From NCBI GenBank assembly GCA_012800735.1, contig JAAZIU010000007.1, forward strand, positions 43,175 to 107,174: a stretch of DNA of 64,000 nucleotides, written 5' to 3'. Below the pieces are notes generated by a model. It was given only the letters and a program-made list of their open reading frames with translations. It was not told the origin of the DNA and made no database searches. Below, one piece after another: positions 1-9,259 of the stretch. A program made the position numbers and the translations under genes. The stretch comes from Clostridiales bacterium (GTDB lineage: Bacteria > Bacillota > Clostridia > Oscillospirales > CAG-272). Each line of letters begins with the position of its first letter. Within the stretch, counting starts at the first letter, position 1.

Positions 1-405
1 GACATCGAAAACTTTATAAACGAACTGAAAGAGGAAAACGCCTTGCTCGACCGGGTGACAAAAAGCCGGACAAGGCTTGCAAGGGCGCCGAACGGTTCGT
101 GGTCGAACAAATTTCACATATTGAATAGCGAATATGAAGCGGTAAAAGCCGCCGGATTTATTGTCTGGGACTGGAATATCTACGTTCCGGACGGAGCGGA
201 CGCAGCCGGTATTTACGAAACAATAATCCCCGCGCTGCTCTCAGACACGGCGGAAGAACCTGTCATACGGCTTGCCGTCGGCGAGCATACCGCGGCGGGA
301 ATCGACGATGTGCTTACCTATCTTGCGCCGATAAAAGGGCGGGTCAGTTTTGCAGGAATAACTTTCAGCGAACCGGAGCTTAATTTCATAGGGGTATACG
401 AATAA
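1..405 (+). CDS. Polysaccharide deacetylase family protein, C-terminal part (5' end cut by window)
   Basis: The frame is open to the window edge, so only about the last 134 residues are visible. The piece after residue 25 reads like the second half of a NodB-type peptidoglycan or polysaccharide deacetylase: an RAPNGSWSN stretch where the family has its R-x-P-x-G-x-S motif, then a helix-strand unit ending in FIVWDWNIYVPDGADAAG, which matches the family's G-x-x-x-x-DWN-x-x-x-x-D core. A VIRLAVGEHTAAG strand sits where the family usually has its late leucine/histidine motif. The metal-binding Asp and His-x-x-x-His motifs would be upstream, outside the window. It ends 23 bases before walR, consistent with cell-wall work. 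Family assignment is inferred from partial sequence. Confidence 0.6.
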   Translation, partial: DIENFINELKEENALLDRVTKSRTRLARAPNGSWSNKFHILNSEYEAVKAAGFIVWDWNIYVPDGADAAGIYETIIPALLSDTAEEPVIRLAVGEHTAAGIDDVLTYLAPIKGRVSFAGITFSEPELNFIGVYE

Positions 406-428
406 CAAAGAGGAGCGTTAAGAGGCAT

Positions 429-1136
429 ATGGACAACGAAAAGAAGAAAATACTTATAGTTGAGGACGAGAAGAACATCGCTCAGATGCTCGCTTTCAAC
501 CTTTCACAAGCCGGATACGACTATGATATCGCTTATGAAGGCGAAGAAGGGCTTAAAAAAGCGCTTGACGGAGATTTCGATCTCATACTGCTTGACATAA
601 TGCTGCCGAAGCTGGACGGCTTTGAAGTCTGCCGGCGGATAAGGGTGAAAAAATCGACGCCTATCATCATCGTGACAGCGCGAGAGGAAGAGATCGACAA
701 AATCCTCGGTCTTGACCTCGGCGCCGACGATTACGTTACAAAGCCGTTTTCCATCAAGGTGCTGCTGGCGAGGGTAAAATCAAATATCCGCCGCGCTTCA
801 AACGAGCTGGTAAACGGCACGACCGGCGACAATCCGGAAGTGATCCGGATTCGGGACCTCATGATAGACTGCGAAAGATATCAGGTCACTATCCGCGAAG
901 AACAGATAATGCTTACCAAAAAAGAATATGAGCTGCTGCTCCATCTCGCCCGCAACAAGGGGAAGGTCTTTTCGCGTGAGCAGCTTCTCGAAGAAGTCTG
1001 GGGCTACGAGGGCTTCTACGGCGACCAGAGCACGGTCGATGTTACCGTTTCCCGGCTTCGCTCAAAGCTTGAGCTCGACTCCTCCCGTCCGGAATACCTT
1101 TTTACCAAGCGCAGCATGGGCTATTACATAAAATGA
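429..1136 (+). CDS. walR: WalR/VicR-type response regulator (OmpR/PhoB family)
   Basis: DNA-binding response regulator of the essential cell-wall two-component system of Firmicutes. The receiver domain covers about residues 6-120, with the acidic pocket E12-D13, phospho-acceptor D56 in LILLDIMLPKLDG, T83 and K105 in DYVTKPFS. A winged-helix domain occupies about 135-235 and ends in the typical RSMGYYIK. Its length of 235 residues is normal for the family. The next gene, 21 bases on, is a matching histidine kinase, followed by yycH- and yycI-like genes; that order identifies it as WalR rather than PhoP, although domain content alone would not separate the two. Confidence 0.88.
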   Translation: MDNEKKKILIVEDEKNIAQMLAFNLSQAGYDYDIAYEGEEGLKKALDGDFDLILLDIMLPKLDGFEVCRRIRVKKSTPIIIVTAREEEIDKILGLDLGADDYVTKPFSIKVLLARVKSNIRRASNELVNGTTGDNPEVIRIRDLMIDCERYQVTIREEQIMLTKKEYELLLHLARNKGKVFSREQLLEEVWGYEGFYGDQSTVDVTVSRLRSKLELDSSRPEYLFTKRSMGYYIK

Positions 1137-1157
1137 CCTTATTCACACCTTCGGGCC

Positions 1158-3002
1158 ATGTTTAAAAGTCTGTATTTAAAGATAATGCTGCTGTTCGCCA
1201 TATTTATGGCAGCCGTCATGGCGGCGGTCGGGACGATACTGATGGATTCGGTTTACCGCTTTTATGTAAACGAATTCTCGGCGCAGATGGAAGACTGTCT
1301 TTCCGAAAGCAGCCGCTCCGGTCTGCGCGATGAGCTTATATCGGCGCTCGGCGACAACGATCCGCCGAAGGCGCAGAAGGCGATACTGACAGCTTACGGC
1401 ACCCAGCTCGGCATAGACGAATACCGGAGTTTCTATATCCTTGATATGTCGGGAAAAACCCTCGCCGGCTCGGGAGAGGATCAGAATGAAAATCCCGTCC
1501 TCACCCCGAATCTCATCAGCGCGATGTCCGGCAGGGACGGAAACGACAGCAAAGTAGGGGATTCATACTCCGACTATGCCGCCTACCTCACAAACGGAGA
1601 GAACTCCTGCGTAATCTATATAAAAGATACGCAGGAGGAAATGCGTCTGCTTTCCTGGCAGATTTTTTCGCTAATCCTGAAATCGATATTTATCGGGCTG
1701 GCGTTGGCGGTCGCTCTCAGTTTCCTGCTGGCAAAAGCGCTGACAAAACCGATCCGCGGACTGACGGTAGGCGCTCAGGCGGTTATGGCGGGGGAATTTA
1801 CCCACGAAATAACCGTCTCCGGAGCCGATGAGATAGGCGTGCTGACATCCACCTTCAACGATATGCGGCTTACTCTGAAAAGCACCTTTGACGAGGCGAA
1901 CCGCGAAAGGATGAAGCTGGAAACGGTGATGGCGAACCTGAAGGACGCGGTAATCGCATATTCCGACACAGGAAAAGTTATTCAGATAAACGATAGCGCA
2001 AGAAAGCTGCTCGGAATATCCGACGGAACGAATATCATACTCGATCTCAGCGACACTCTGTCGCTGCTCGGCGTCGGCTATGCCGAGGGAAAGATAGACG
2101 CCCTCTCGGCGGATAAATCCGTTTTGGACGAGGGAGAACATTCTGAGCGCAGCAGCCTTACCCTGCGCGAGATAGTATACGGCGACCGGGCGCTTGATAT
2201 CGTCGCCTCCGCGTTCAAATATTATGAAAGCGATACCGCGAAAAACGGTATTATTCTGGTTATTCACGATGTCACCAGCCGCTATGAACTTGACAAGGCG
2301 CAAAGGGAGTTTGTCGCAAACGTAAGCCATGAACTTCGCACCCCGCTCACCGTCATAAAGGGCGCGGCGGAAACGCTGTCCCTCTATCCGGATATGGATC
2401 CGTCGATGCAGAATACCTTCATCTCGAACATCACCGACGAAAGCGATCGGATGATGCGGATCGTCGGCGACCTTCTTACCCTTTCCCGGCTTGACAACCG
2501 CCACACAAAATGGCAGATATCCGAGTTTGATATGTTAGCCTCGCTCCGCCATATCTGCATGATCCTTTCGGCGGACGCCGGCCGCCGGAATCAGCGCATT
2601 ATCTTTGCCCGCAGCGACAAAGTACCCCCTGTGACGGGCGACAAGGAACGGATTGAGCAGGTCATTATCAATATAATATCCAACTCGATAAAATACACTC
2701 AGGAGGGCGGCGAGATTCGGGTCTGGAGCCGCGCCGACAAATCACGGGTGTATATCTACGTCCGCGACAACGGCGTCGGGATTCCGCCTGAGGATATCCC
2801 CCACCTTTTCGAGCGGTTCTACCGCGTGGAGAAATCGCGTACCGCCGACGCGGGCGGAACCGGTCTCGGGCTTGCTATTGCAAAGGAAATCGTCGTCGCT
2901 CACGGCGGAGAGATCACGATAAGGAGCAAGTTGGGCCACGGAACCGAAACCACGATAATCCTGCCCCTTAAGACGACACTTGCCGACGAAGCGGGATCTT
3001 GA
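1158..3002 (+). CDS. walK: WalK/VicK-type sensor histidine kinase
   Basis: Membrane sensor kinase that phosphorylates WalR. Two membrane segments (about residues 8-28 and 168-192) flank an extracellular sensor region; then come a HAMP domain (193-245), a PAS-like domain (250-370) and a dimerisation/phosphorylation domain with H391 in NVSHELRTPL. The ATPase part shows the N box (ISNSIKYT), G1 (DNGVGIP), F box (HLFERFYR) and G2 (GGTGLGLAI). At 614 residues it matches WalK with its HAMP-PAS arrangement. The start has only a weak ribosome site. The following gene begins 7 bases after the stop, so this is one operon with yycH and yycI. Confidence 0.87.
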   Translation: MFKSLYLKIMLLFAIFMAAVMAAVGTILMDSVYRFYVNEFSAQMEDCLSESSRSGLRDELISALGDNDPPKAQKAILTAYGTQLGIDEYRSFYILDMSGKTLAGSGEDQNENPVLTPNLISAMSGRDGNDSKVGDSYSDYAAYLTNGENSCVIYIKDTQEEMRLLSWQIFSLILKSIFIGLALAVALSFLLAKALTKPIRGLTVGAQAVMAGEFTHEITVSGADEIGVLTSTFNDMRLTLKSTFDEANRERMKLETVMANLKDAVIAYSDTGKVIQINDSARKLLGISDGTNIILDLSDTLSLLGVGYAEGKIDALSADKSVLDEGEHSERSSLTLREIVYGDRALDIVASAFKYYESDTAKNGIILVIHDVTSRYELDKAQREFVANVSHELRTPLTVIKGAAETLSLYPDMDPSMQNTFISNITDESDRMMRIVGDLLTLSRLDNRHTKWQISEFDMLASLRHICMILSADAGRRNQRIIFARSDKVPPVTGDKERIEQVIINIISNSIKYTQEGGEIRVWSRADKSRVYIYVRDNGVGIPPEDIPHLFERFYRVEKSRTADAGGTGLGLAIAKEIVVAHGGEITIRSKLGHGTETTIILPLKTTLADEAGS

Positions 3003-3009
3003 AGATATC

Positions 3010-4524
3010 ATGCAGAAAAAAAGATTTATAAAACGCTGCGCGCACTCGACAAAGGCGGCTTTCAACGGCTTTTACGCGCGAAGAGCGCGGGCGATCGAAA
3101 AGGTTAAAAACGCGCTCCTTGCTCTGCTTCTTTTCTCGATGGCGGTAATGGCCGTCCTGCTTATTTTAAGGACGCAGCGGATGACGGTAAACAAGCCGGT
3201 CGATGTCGATGTTGACCGACTGCTTACCTTAAAAAACAGTGACCGGGAAACAATCACCGCATACAGCGCCGAAAGAGTGACTCCGGAGTTTTTTGCATAC
3301 CGCGACGGCAAAACTCAAAGAGCGCTGTTCGGTCCGAAAAGCCTGATGAGCGGCGCAGTCTCGGTAATCTCCGACGCTTTGACCTGCATTTTCGGTTCTA
3401 ATGCCGCTGTATCGGAGACAAAGGGCGCCGAAGGGGAGGAGCTTTGGCTTTCCTGTCTTGAGGCGGAGCGATTTATCTACCTGAAACTCCGCTCTCCGCT
3501 GCCGGCTCCGGTGCTGCGGATGTTTGTCGACGGGCGGCTTTATACCGACCGGTCATATGAAGCTCAGGGAGAGATATATTATCTGAGCGACATGTTTATC
3601 CTTCCGGCAGAGAAATCCGCCGACGGCAGATGCAGCGTTCGGGCTGTCGCCCGCGACGGCGGCGGCCGAATAATACGCTATGAATGCCCCGACCCCGCGC
3701 TTGACTTTGAAATGCTTTCCACCTACGGCGGAAACACCGAATTTGTAAGCTTCAAATTTGCGCGCCAGGAAAATCCGCTCAGCATTGAGCTTGATCCCTG
3801 TTGTCCGATAATAAAAACCGAGCTGCCGGTCAAGTGCATTTCCGTTTCGACCTCCCTCGCGCCGGTGACTGCCGTTCATACAAACGAACTGCTCAGCCTT
3901 TTCGGTTACAACCCCAACCGCCTCAACCGCTACAACGATCCGGACACCCGCTCGGATGTCTATATCGAGACCTGGGGAACCCTTCGCTTTGAGACTGACA
4001 GAATACAATTCAGCGCGACCGGAGAATCGGGCGGGATCAGCATCTCCGATTACCTTCCTTACGGCTACAGCGCGGCAGATTACAACATATATGAGCTGTT
4101 CAACTGTTCGGAAAACTTTCTTTCGATGCTTTCGGCAATCGACAATCGCCTTACCGGCGGTGACGCATCCCCTGTTCTCGACGCCGTTTTTGCTGAAAAC
4201 GAAAGCGTCGTAATCCGGTATCGCTGCTGCTTTGACAACCTGAGTCTCGACAGCGAAAGAGCTATCGAACTTACCTTTTCCGGCGACAAGATAACAAAAA
4301 TACGCCTTGACTGCCTTATTGTCTCAAATCTGCTGACAAGGCAGAAGACTTTTACCATGCCGACGGCATTCATCGGCGCGGAGGAAAGCTCTGCGGCAAC
4401 TGACGACGGCGTCGGACCTTCGATTCGGCTGATTTACACAGTCGGAGAAGAAGAGGGAGTTTCTGTCACGGCGTCATGGGCGCTTTCAAAAAGAACGGAT
4501 GATTTATCGGAGGCGGGAAATTGA
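3010..4524 (+). CDS. yycH: YycH-like WalRK regulatory membrane protein
   Basis: A basic N-terminus (about residues 1-36), a single membrane segment (about 37-60) and a large extracytoplasmic domain give the layout of YycH, which with YycI restrains WalK in Bacillus. Sequence similarity to YycH cannot be judged without alignment; the call rests on topology, length (504 residues) and position directly after walK. I chose the ATG at 3010, seven bases after the walK stop, because the frame upstream lies within walK. It overlaps the next gene by four bases, pointing to coupled translation. Confidence 0.6.
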   Translation: MQKKRFIKRCAHSTKAAFNGFYARRARAIEKVKNALLALLLFSMAVMAVLLILRTQRMTVNKPVDVDVDRLLTLKNSDRETITAYSAERVTPEFFAYRDGKTQRALFGPKSLMSGAVSVISDALTCIFGSNAAVSETKGAEGEELWLSCLEAERFIYLKLRSPLPAPVLRMFVDGRLYTDRSYEAQGEIYYLSDMFILPAEKSADGRCSVRAVARDGGGRIIRYECPDPALDFEMLSTYGGNTEFVSFKFARQENPLSIELDPCCPIIKTELPVKCISVSTSLAPVTAVHTNELLSLFGYNPNRLNRYNDPDTRSDVYIETWGTLRFETDRIQFSATGESGGISISDYLPYGYSAADYNIYELFNCSENFLSMLSAIDNRLTGGDASPVLDAVFAENESVVIRYRCCFDNLSLDSERAIELTFSGDKITKIRLDCLIVSNLLTRQKTFTMPTAFIGAEESSAATDDGVGPSIRLIYTVGEEEGVSVTASWALSKRTDDLSEAGN

Positions 4525-5528
4525 ACTGGAGAAAGATTAAAACCGTACTTATCCTGTTGCTTGCCGCCGTTAATATCTATCTGCTCGTCGTTCTTGTCTC
4601 TCAATATCGGGTAGGCAGCACAATCGGCCGCCCGGAGATGAAAGTCGCTCTGGAGCTGCTCGAAAAAGACGGGATAAAGGTCGCTGACGATGTTTTGTCC
4701 GGCAAAAAGCCTTATTACCGCGTCTGGCAGTCGGATTATGAGTCCGACCGGCGCGCTCAGCTGCTTGCGAGAATATTCGGAGTCGAAGCGGCGGCGCGGG
4801 CCGGAATGCACCTGACCGGTGAGGGACTTGAGATGTCGCTTGACGGCATAGGAGTTGTCCGCTTCACCGATTCCTCACCCTTTTTGCTTAAATTCACAGC
4901 TGACAGCTGCGGATACGCCGGCGAATACGACGACCTTTTATCGGTATCAAAACAGCTCCCCGACGGGATCAGGCGCTGCGGCTGGTTAAGGCGGAAGGAT
5001 CTCGGAAAAAAACTTGAGCAATTCCTTACCGGTTATACGGCAACTTCCGCAGCCGGTACTGCGGCTGCCGCAGAAATCGGCGCGGCGGCTCCGTCGAAAA
5101 CCGCAGATATAGATGTTGACGCTGCAATATATCTGATCGATGAAAGGCTTTATATCGGGCATTTCACTCAGCGCGCCGAAGGCTGCCTGATTGAGGGGAG
5201 CGGCGGGATATTCGCCGTCAGAGCCGAGCTTGTTTTATATACCGACGCTTCGATTATCTGGCTCAGCAATCCCGAATACTATACATCGGCGCTGCTCGAT
5301 GAAATAAACATCCTTTTCCGCGAGCGCGATCAGCTGAAGTCTCAAGCCGGCTCAGAGGGGGGATATAAAAGCTCAGAGATGCTGGTGACGGGACTTGAGC
5401 CGATTTACTGCGTGAACTGGAACGCGGATCTCAGCGACTTTTATCTTATCCCGTCATGGGAAATCAGCTATTCCGACGGCAGCCGAAGAATCCGCAACGC
5501 GGTGAACGGAAGCCTTGTCGGCGGATAA
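4521..5528 (+). CDS. yycI: YycI-like WalRK regulatory membrane protein
   Basis: The N-terminus MNWRKIKTVLILLLAAVNIY, one membrane helix after a short basic start, closely resembles YycI (which begins MDW-x-x-IKT followed by a helix), and the rest is an extracytoplasmic domain. It begins with TTG at 4521, with a GGAGG ribosome site 7 bases upstream, and the TTGA overlaps the yycH stop. A low-complexity Ala/Thr stretch (about residues 174-190) lies mid-protein. A WalK-modulating role is inferred from the Bacillus system. No yycJ or htrA follows; a new promoter for murA lies downstream. Confidence 0.66.
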   Translation: MNWRKIKTVLILLLAAVNIYLLVVLVSQYRVGSTIGRPEMKVALELLEKDGIKVADDVLSGKKPYYRVWQSDYESDRRAQLLARIFGVEAAARAGMHLTGEGLEMSLDGIGVVRFTDSSPFLLKFTADSCGYAGEYDDLLSVSKQLPDGIRRCGWLRRKDLGKKLEQFLTGYTATSAAGTAAAAEIGAAAPSKTADIDVDAAIYLIDERLYIGHFTQRAEGCLIEGSGGIFAVRAELVLYTDASIIWLSNPEYYTSALLDEINILFRERDQLKSQAGSEGGYKSSEMLVTGLEPIYCVNWNADLSDFYLIPSWEISYSDGSRRIRNAVNGSLVGG

Positions 5529-5594
5529 ATATGCTTTTCCGATATTTTCCGGTTGTTAAATTGCAAAAATACTTAAGGTTTGTTTAATTTTCTC

Positions 5595-5623
5595 TTTACT
5601 TTTCATATTTTATATGGTATAAT
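5595..5623 (+). promoter_or_regulatory. Sigma-A-type promoter of murA
   Basis: TTTACT (5595-5600), 17 bases, TATAAT (5618-5623), preceded by TGG. It lies about 120 bases upstream of murA, leaving a leader with a GC-rich hairpin around 5694-5722. Confidence 0.7.
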
Positions 5624-5745
5624 ATAATTTGCCTGAAATACTGGCATTTTGCCTTTTAAAAAAACTACATTTTATTGAAAAACCGTATCTTTTCGCCGCG
5701 GCATGGAGCCGGGGCGGCGATACATAAATAAAGGACAGTATACTG

Positions 5746-7032
5746 ATGGAAAAGCTTATCATCAACGGCGGCACCCCGCTTCGCGGGAAAGTCCAGATAA
5801 GCGGAATGAAAAACGCCGCTTTGCCGATCATCGTCGCATCGCTGCTTACAGACGATGTCTGTGTGATCGAAAATCTGCCGTCTATAAGCGATGTGTCCCT
5901 TACCCTCTCGATACTTGAAAAAATGGGCTGCAAAATCCGCATGCTCACCCGCGACCGCGTTGAGATAGACTCTCGTCCGGCTGTCTGCGGTTCTTCTCCC
6001 GTCGAGCTGGTATCAAAAATGCGCGGCTCCACCTATCTTTTAGGCGCAGAGCTGGGACGCTGGAATAAAACAAAAGTCGGTTATCCCGGCGGCTGCGATT
6101 TCGGAGTCAGGGCAATCGACCAGCATATCAAAGCCTTCGAGGCGCTCGGAGCCGAAGTTACGGTAGACAAAGGCTGCGTCACGGCGGAAGCTCCCCGCGG
6201 ACTTCACGCCAGCAGCATATATTTCGACCTCGTAACCGTCGGCGGCACAGTAAACGCGATGCTCGCTTCGGTAATGGCAAAGGGTACGACTATTATCGAG
6301 AACGCCGCTCACGAGCCGCATATCGTCGATACCGCAAACTTTTTAAACACCTGCGGGGCACGGATTACCGGCGCCGGCACCGACACCATAAAAGTAAGGG
6401 GAGTAGAGAAGCTTCACGGCTGCACCTACGCGATAATACCCGACATGATCGAAGCCGGCACCTATATGTTTGCCGCCGCGGCGACCGCCGGAGCGCTGGT
6501 CATTTCCAACGTTATTCCCAAGCACCTTGAATCGATCTCTGCAAAGCTTGAGGAGATGGGCGTTCTGATTGAGGAATACGACGATTCGGTTTATGTTACA
6601 AGAACCGGTCCGCTTAACCGCGTCAATGTAAAAACCCTGCCCTATCCCGGTTTTCCGACCGATATGCAGCCTCAGATGGGCGCGCTTATGTGCCTTGCGG
6701 AAGGAACAAGCTATCTCAATGAAACGGTGATAGAAAATCGTTTTAAATACACAAACGAGCTGCAAAGGATGGGGGCTTCCATCCGCGTTGTCGGTCATAC
6801 CGCTATTTTCGAAGGCGGCTCTCCGCTTTCGGCGGCTAAAGTCAGGGCGGTTGATCTCAGAGCCGGCGCCGCGATGGTTATCGCCGCGCTCGCTGTCCGC
6901 GGTATAACCGAGATTTCGGATGTCGAACACATTGACCGCGGTTATGAGGACCTTGTCGGCAAGCTGCGCGCCGTCGGGGCGGATATCCGCTTGGTGGTTT
7001 ACAACGACACAAAGATGCTCAATGAGGCTTAA
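5746..7032 (+). CDS. murA: UDP-N-acetylglucosamine 1-carboxyvinyltransferase
   Basis: First committed step of peptidoglycan synthesis: transfers enolpyruvate from PEP to UDP-GlcNAc in the cytoplasm. It has the family's KNAALPII near residue 22 and the catalytic cysteine C117 in YPGGCDFG, the residue that forms the PEP adduct and is the fosfomycin target. The paired inside-out alpha/beta barrels give a length of 428 residues, normal for MurA. Firmicutes often have two copies (murA/murZ); which one this is cannot be decided here. A HAD phosphatase gene follows after three bases and nagA after that, grouping it with amino-sugar metabolism. Confidence 0.95.
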   Translation: MEKLIINGGTPLRGKVQISGMKNAALPIIVASLLTDDVCVIENLPSISDVSLTLSILEKMGCKIRMLTRDRVEIDSRPAVCGSSPVELVSKMRGSTYLLGAELGRWNKTKVGYPGGCDFGVRAIDQHIKAFEALGAEVTVDKGCVTAEAPRGLHASSIYFDLVTVGGTVNAMLASVMAKGTTIIENAAHEPHIVDTANFLNTCGARITGAGTDTIKVRGVEKLHGCTYAIIPDMIEAGTYMFAAAATAGALVISNVIPKHLESISAKLEEMGVLIEEYDDSVYVTRTGPLNRVNVKTLPYPGFPTDMQPQMGALMCLAEGTSYLNETVIENRFKYTNELQRMGASIRVVGHTAIFEGGSPLSAAKVRAVDLRAGAAMVIAALAVRGITEISDVEHIDRGYEDLVGKLRAVGADIRLVVYNDTKMLNEA

Positions 7033-7035
7033 AAG

Positions 7036-7680
7036 ATGATCGACGGCATTATCTTCGACATGGACGGAGTGCTGGTCGACTCGGAACCGGCTATTACCCG
7101 CGCCTCGATGGCAGCGCTGTCAGAATGGGGAGTAAAAGCCGAATACGACGACTTCAAGCAGTATACCGGCATGGGCGACGACCTTTTTATCGGCGGCGTC
7201 GCAAGGAAATACGGCCGGGAATACGACCTCCGCATGAAAGAGCGCGCATACGAGATATATCTTGAGAAAGCGGACGAATGGGTAAATGTATATCCATGGT
7301 CAAAACCGCTTATCGACCTTTTTTCGGAAAAATACAAGCTCGCCGTCGCCTCCGCTTCCGATAAGGTGAAAGTGGAGTGCAACCTCCGCTGCATCGGCGC
7401 AGATCCGTCGGTTTTTGCAGCTCTTATTACCGGCTCGGACGTTAAAAACAAGAAACCGGCGCCGGACATCTTTTTGCTGGCTGCGGAAAAAGCGGGCGTT
7501 GATACTTCATCGATCGTCGTTTTTGAAGACGCGATTTCCGGCGTAATGGCGGCGAAGGCTGCCGGATGCGTTTGCATCGCCGTGACCACTTCTTTCCCCG
7601 CCGACAAATTGTATCAAGCAGGGGCTGATTTTGTAGTCGACGACCTCTCCCTTGCGCCCGAAATAATAGAAAAGTTATAA
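7036..7680 (+). CDS. HAD-superfamily hydrolase, beta-phosphoglucomutase-like
   Basis: Shows all four HAD motifs: nucleophile and acid D8/D10 in IIFDMDGVLVD, a serine in the ASASDK strand, lysine in KNKKPAPDIF, and acidic residues in VFEDAISGV. The alpha-helical cap inserted after motif I marks subfamily IA (phosphoglycolate phosphatase or beta-phosphoglucomutase type). At 214 residues it is full length. The substrate cannot be deduced; lying between murA and nagA, a sugar phosphate is a reasonable guess. It starts three bases after the murA stop, so it is co-transcribed. Confidence 0.82.
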   Translation: MIDGIIFDMDGVLVDSEPAITRASMAALSEWGVKAEYDDFKQYTGMGDDLFIGGVARKYGREYDLRMKERAYEIYLEKADEWVNVYPWSKPLIDLFSEKYKLAVASASDKVKVECNLRCIGADPSVFAALITGSDVKNKKPAPDIFLLAAEKAGVDTSSIVVFEDAISGVMAAKAAGCVCIAVTTSFPADKLYQAGADFVVDDLSLAPEIIEKL

Positions 7681-7685
7681 AATAA

Positions 7686-7705
7686 CGCCGGAGTCTACTC
7701 CGGCG
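7686..7705 (+). terminator. Intergenic hairpin between the HAD gene and nagA
   Basis: Perfect 8-bp stem CGCCGGAG / CTCCGGCG with loop TCTA. No T-run follows, so it is more likely an mRNA-stabilising or partial-termination hairpin than a full terminator. The nagA ribosome site follows 11 bases later. Confidence 0.45.
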
Positions 7706-7728
7706 ATTGTCATATACGGAGGTTAAAC

Positions 7729-8916
7729 ATGAAAAAGATTACCCTGTTCAGAAACTTTGACGTCGTCCGGGGCGGCTCTATCCATAAAGGCTGCGCCGTC
7801 GCCGTGTCGGACGGAAAAATTCTCTCGGTGGGCGACAACTCGGAGATAAAAGATGCCGAGATAATCGACGGACGCGGGGAAAATTATCTGCTGCCGGGAT
7901 TTATCGACCTTCATGTTCACGGCGGCGGCGGCTTTGACTTCATGGACGGCGACGCCGCCGAATACATATCCGCGTCGAAATTTCACGCTTCTCACGGCAC
8001 GACGGCTCACTATCCGACCACCCTCTCCGCCTCGCGCGAAGAGCTGCTGGCGTCGGTACGCGCTTTCGACGAAGCCGCGGCTGCGGGCGGCGGGGCGAAG
8101 ATGCTGGGTATTCACCTTGAGGGGCCGTATATCGCGAAATCACAGAAGGGCGCGATGGACGAAAAATACATCCGCGACCCCATTAAAGAAGAATATGAGG
8201 AACTGCTCGCCGTCTCCGGCAATATCCGCCGGATGACGATAGCCCCGGAGCTGCCGGGCGCGATTGAACTCGGCGCTTTCCTTTCCGAAAAGGGGGTTTT
8301 GCCCTCGATAGGACACACCGACTGCGTCTGCGAAGATGTTATCGACGCATACACCCGCGGCAGCTACCGGCTGATGACCCACCTTTATTCCGCGATGAGC
8401 CAGACAAGACGAATCGGAGTATGGAGACGGGCTGGCGCGGTCGAAGCGGCTTATCTCTTAGACGGAATGTATGTTGAAATTATCGCCGACGGGATTCATC
8501 TGCCTCCGGAGCTTCTGAAGCTGATATACAAGATAAAGGGCAGCGGCAGAATAGCCCTTATAACCGACTCGATGCGCGGATCCGGGATGGCGCAGGGAAC
8601 GCAGTCGATTTTAGGCAGCCGCAAAAACGGTCTTCCCTGCTGGATCGAAGACGGCGTTGCGAAGACATATGACCGCACCGCGTTTGCAGGATCGATTGCG
8701 ACATCCGACCGACTTGTCCGGAATATGGTATACCTCGCCGGTGCATCATTGCCGGAGGCGTCGAGGATGGCATCGGAAACTCCCGCCGAAATAATGGGGA
8801 TTAAAAATTCCCGCGGCTCAATCGACGCGGGAAAGTATGCGGATCTTGTTGTAATGGACCGAGAGCTGCGGGTCAGGCGGACGGTTGTCGAGGGTGAAAC
8901 GGTTTTTGAAGGGTGA
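7729..8916 (+). CDS. nagA: N-acetylglucosamine-6-phosphate deacetylase
   Basis: Converts GlcNAc-6-P to glucosamine-6-P in cell-wall recycling and amino-sugar catabolism. An amidohydrolase fold is seen: GFIDLHVHGGGGFD (metal-site histidines), HLEGPYI with the metal-binding Glu, SIGHTDC and THLYSAM with further histidines, and the catalytic Asp in ITDSMRGSGM. At 395 residues it is a normal length. The ribosome site ACGGAGG is 7-8 bases from the ATG. nagB is not next to it; murQ lies just beyond on the other strand, so the neighbourhood supplies MurNAc-6-P to GlcNAc-6-P to GlcN-6-P conversion. Confidence 0.93.
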   Translation: MKKITLFRNFDVVRGGSIHKGCAVAVSDGKILSVGDNSEIKDAEIIDGRGENYLLPGFIDLHVHGGGGFDFMDGDAAEYISASKFHASHGTTAHYPTTLSASREELLASVRAFDEAAAAGGGAKMLGIHLEGPYIAKSQKGAMDEKYIRDPIKEEYEELLAVSGNIRRMTIAPELPGAIELGAFLSEKGVLPSIGHTDCVCEDVIDAYTRGSYRLMTHLYSAMSQTRRIGVWRRAGAVEAAYLLDGMYVEIIADGIHLPPELLKLIYKIKGSGRIALITDSMRGSGMAQGTQSILGSRKNGLPCWIEDGVAKTYDRTAFAGSIATSDRLVRNMVYLAGASLPEASRMASETPAEIMGIKNSRGSIDAGKYADLVVMDRELRVRRTVVEGETVFEG

Positions 8917-8953
8917 AATATAAATACGCTGAATTAATCTATGAATTATTTCG

Positions 8954-8979
8954 CCGGAGGAGGCTTTTGTCTCCTCCGG
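8954..8979 (+). terminator. Terminator after nagA
   Basis: Perfect 9-bp stem CCGGAGGAG / CTCCTCCGG with an 8-base loop, followed by ATTTATTGTT. The T-tract is imperfect. Confidence 0.65.
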
Positions 8980-9060
8980 ATTTATTGTTCCGACCGGGCG
9001 GGAGAGTATCAGTCAAGCCTTATGATTATTGATATCATCCGCCGTTTGCTTCTATGCCTG

Positions 9061-9240
9061 TTATAAATGAATTCCCGCATCTGTTTTATACGCGCTGACG
9101 CCGGAGGCTGTCTGAGCCTTGATTTCTTCCGCTTCTCCGAAGATACGGTTGATGTCGTATTCAAACGACTTAAGCCATATTTTGTAAGACGGAGCAACCG
9201 TATCTGTCAGGTTTCAGCTTCCGTTCTTTTTTATCTTCAT
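9061..9240 (-). pseudogene. Possible decayed small gene downstream of the RNA methylase
   Basis: On the minus strand an ATG at 9240 has an AAAAGGAT ribosome-like site, but the frame meets TGA after eight codons; the same frame then stays open for 50 more codons to a TAA at 9061-9063. The second part has codon use like neighbouring genes (GAA, GCG, ATC, GGC, AGC) and encodes a mixed-charge peptide containing SYKIWLKSFEYDI. I do not recognise it. It may be a broken small gene, or chance. Confidence 0.25.
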
Positions 9241-9259
9241 ATATCCTTTTTATCCTCGT

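Larger units (their letters stand above)
8917..9259. other. Intergenic region between convergent nagA and the RNA methylase gene
   Basis: Contains the nagA terminator and, on the minus strand, a small decayed coding-like stretch, both listed separately. I see no RNA gene here. Confidence 0.6.

Noticed and set aside
1671..2504. 277-codon open frame on the minus strand
   Set aside because: Antisense shadow of walK without ribosome site or recognisable domain.
5529..5620. WalR binding site upstream of murA
   Set aside because: TGTTAA-like halves occur, but no second half at the required 5-base spacing.
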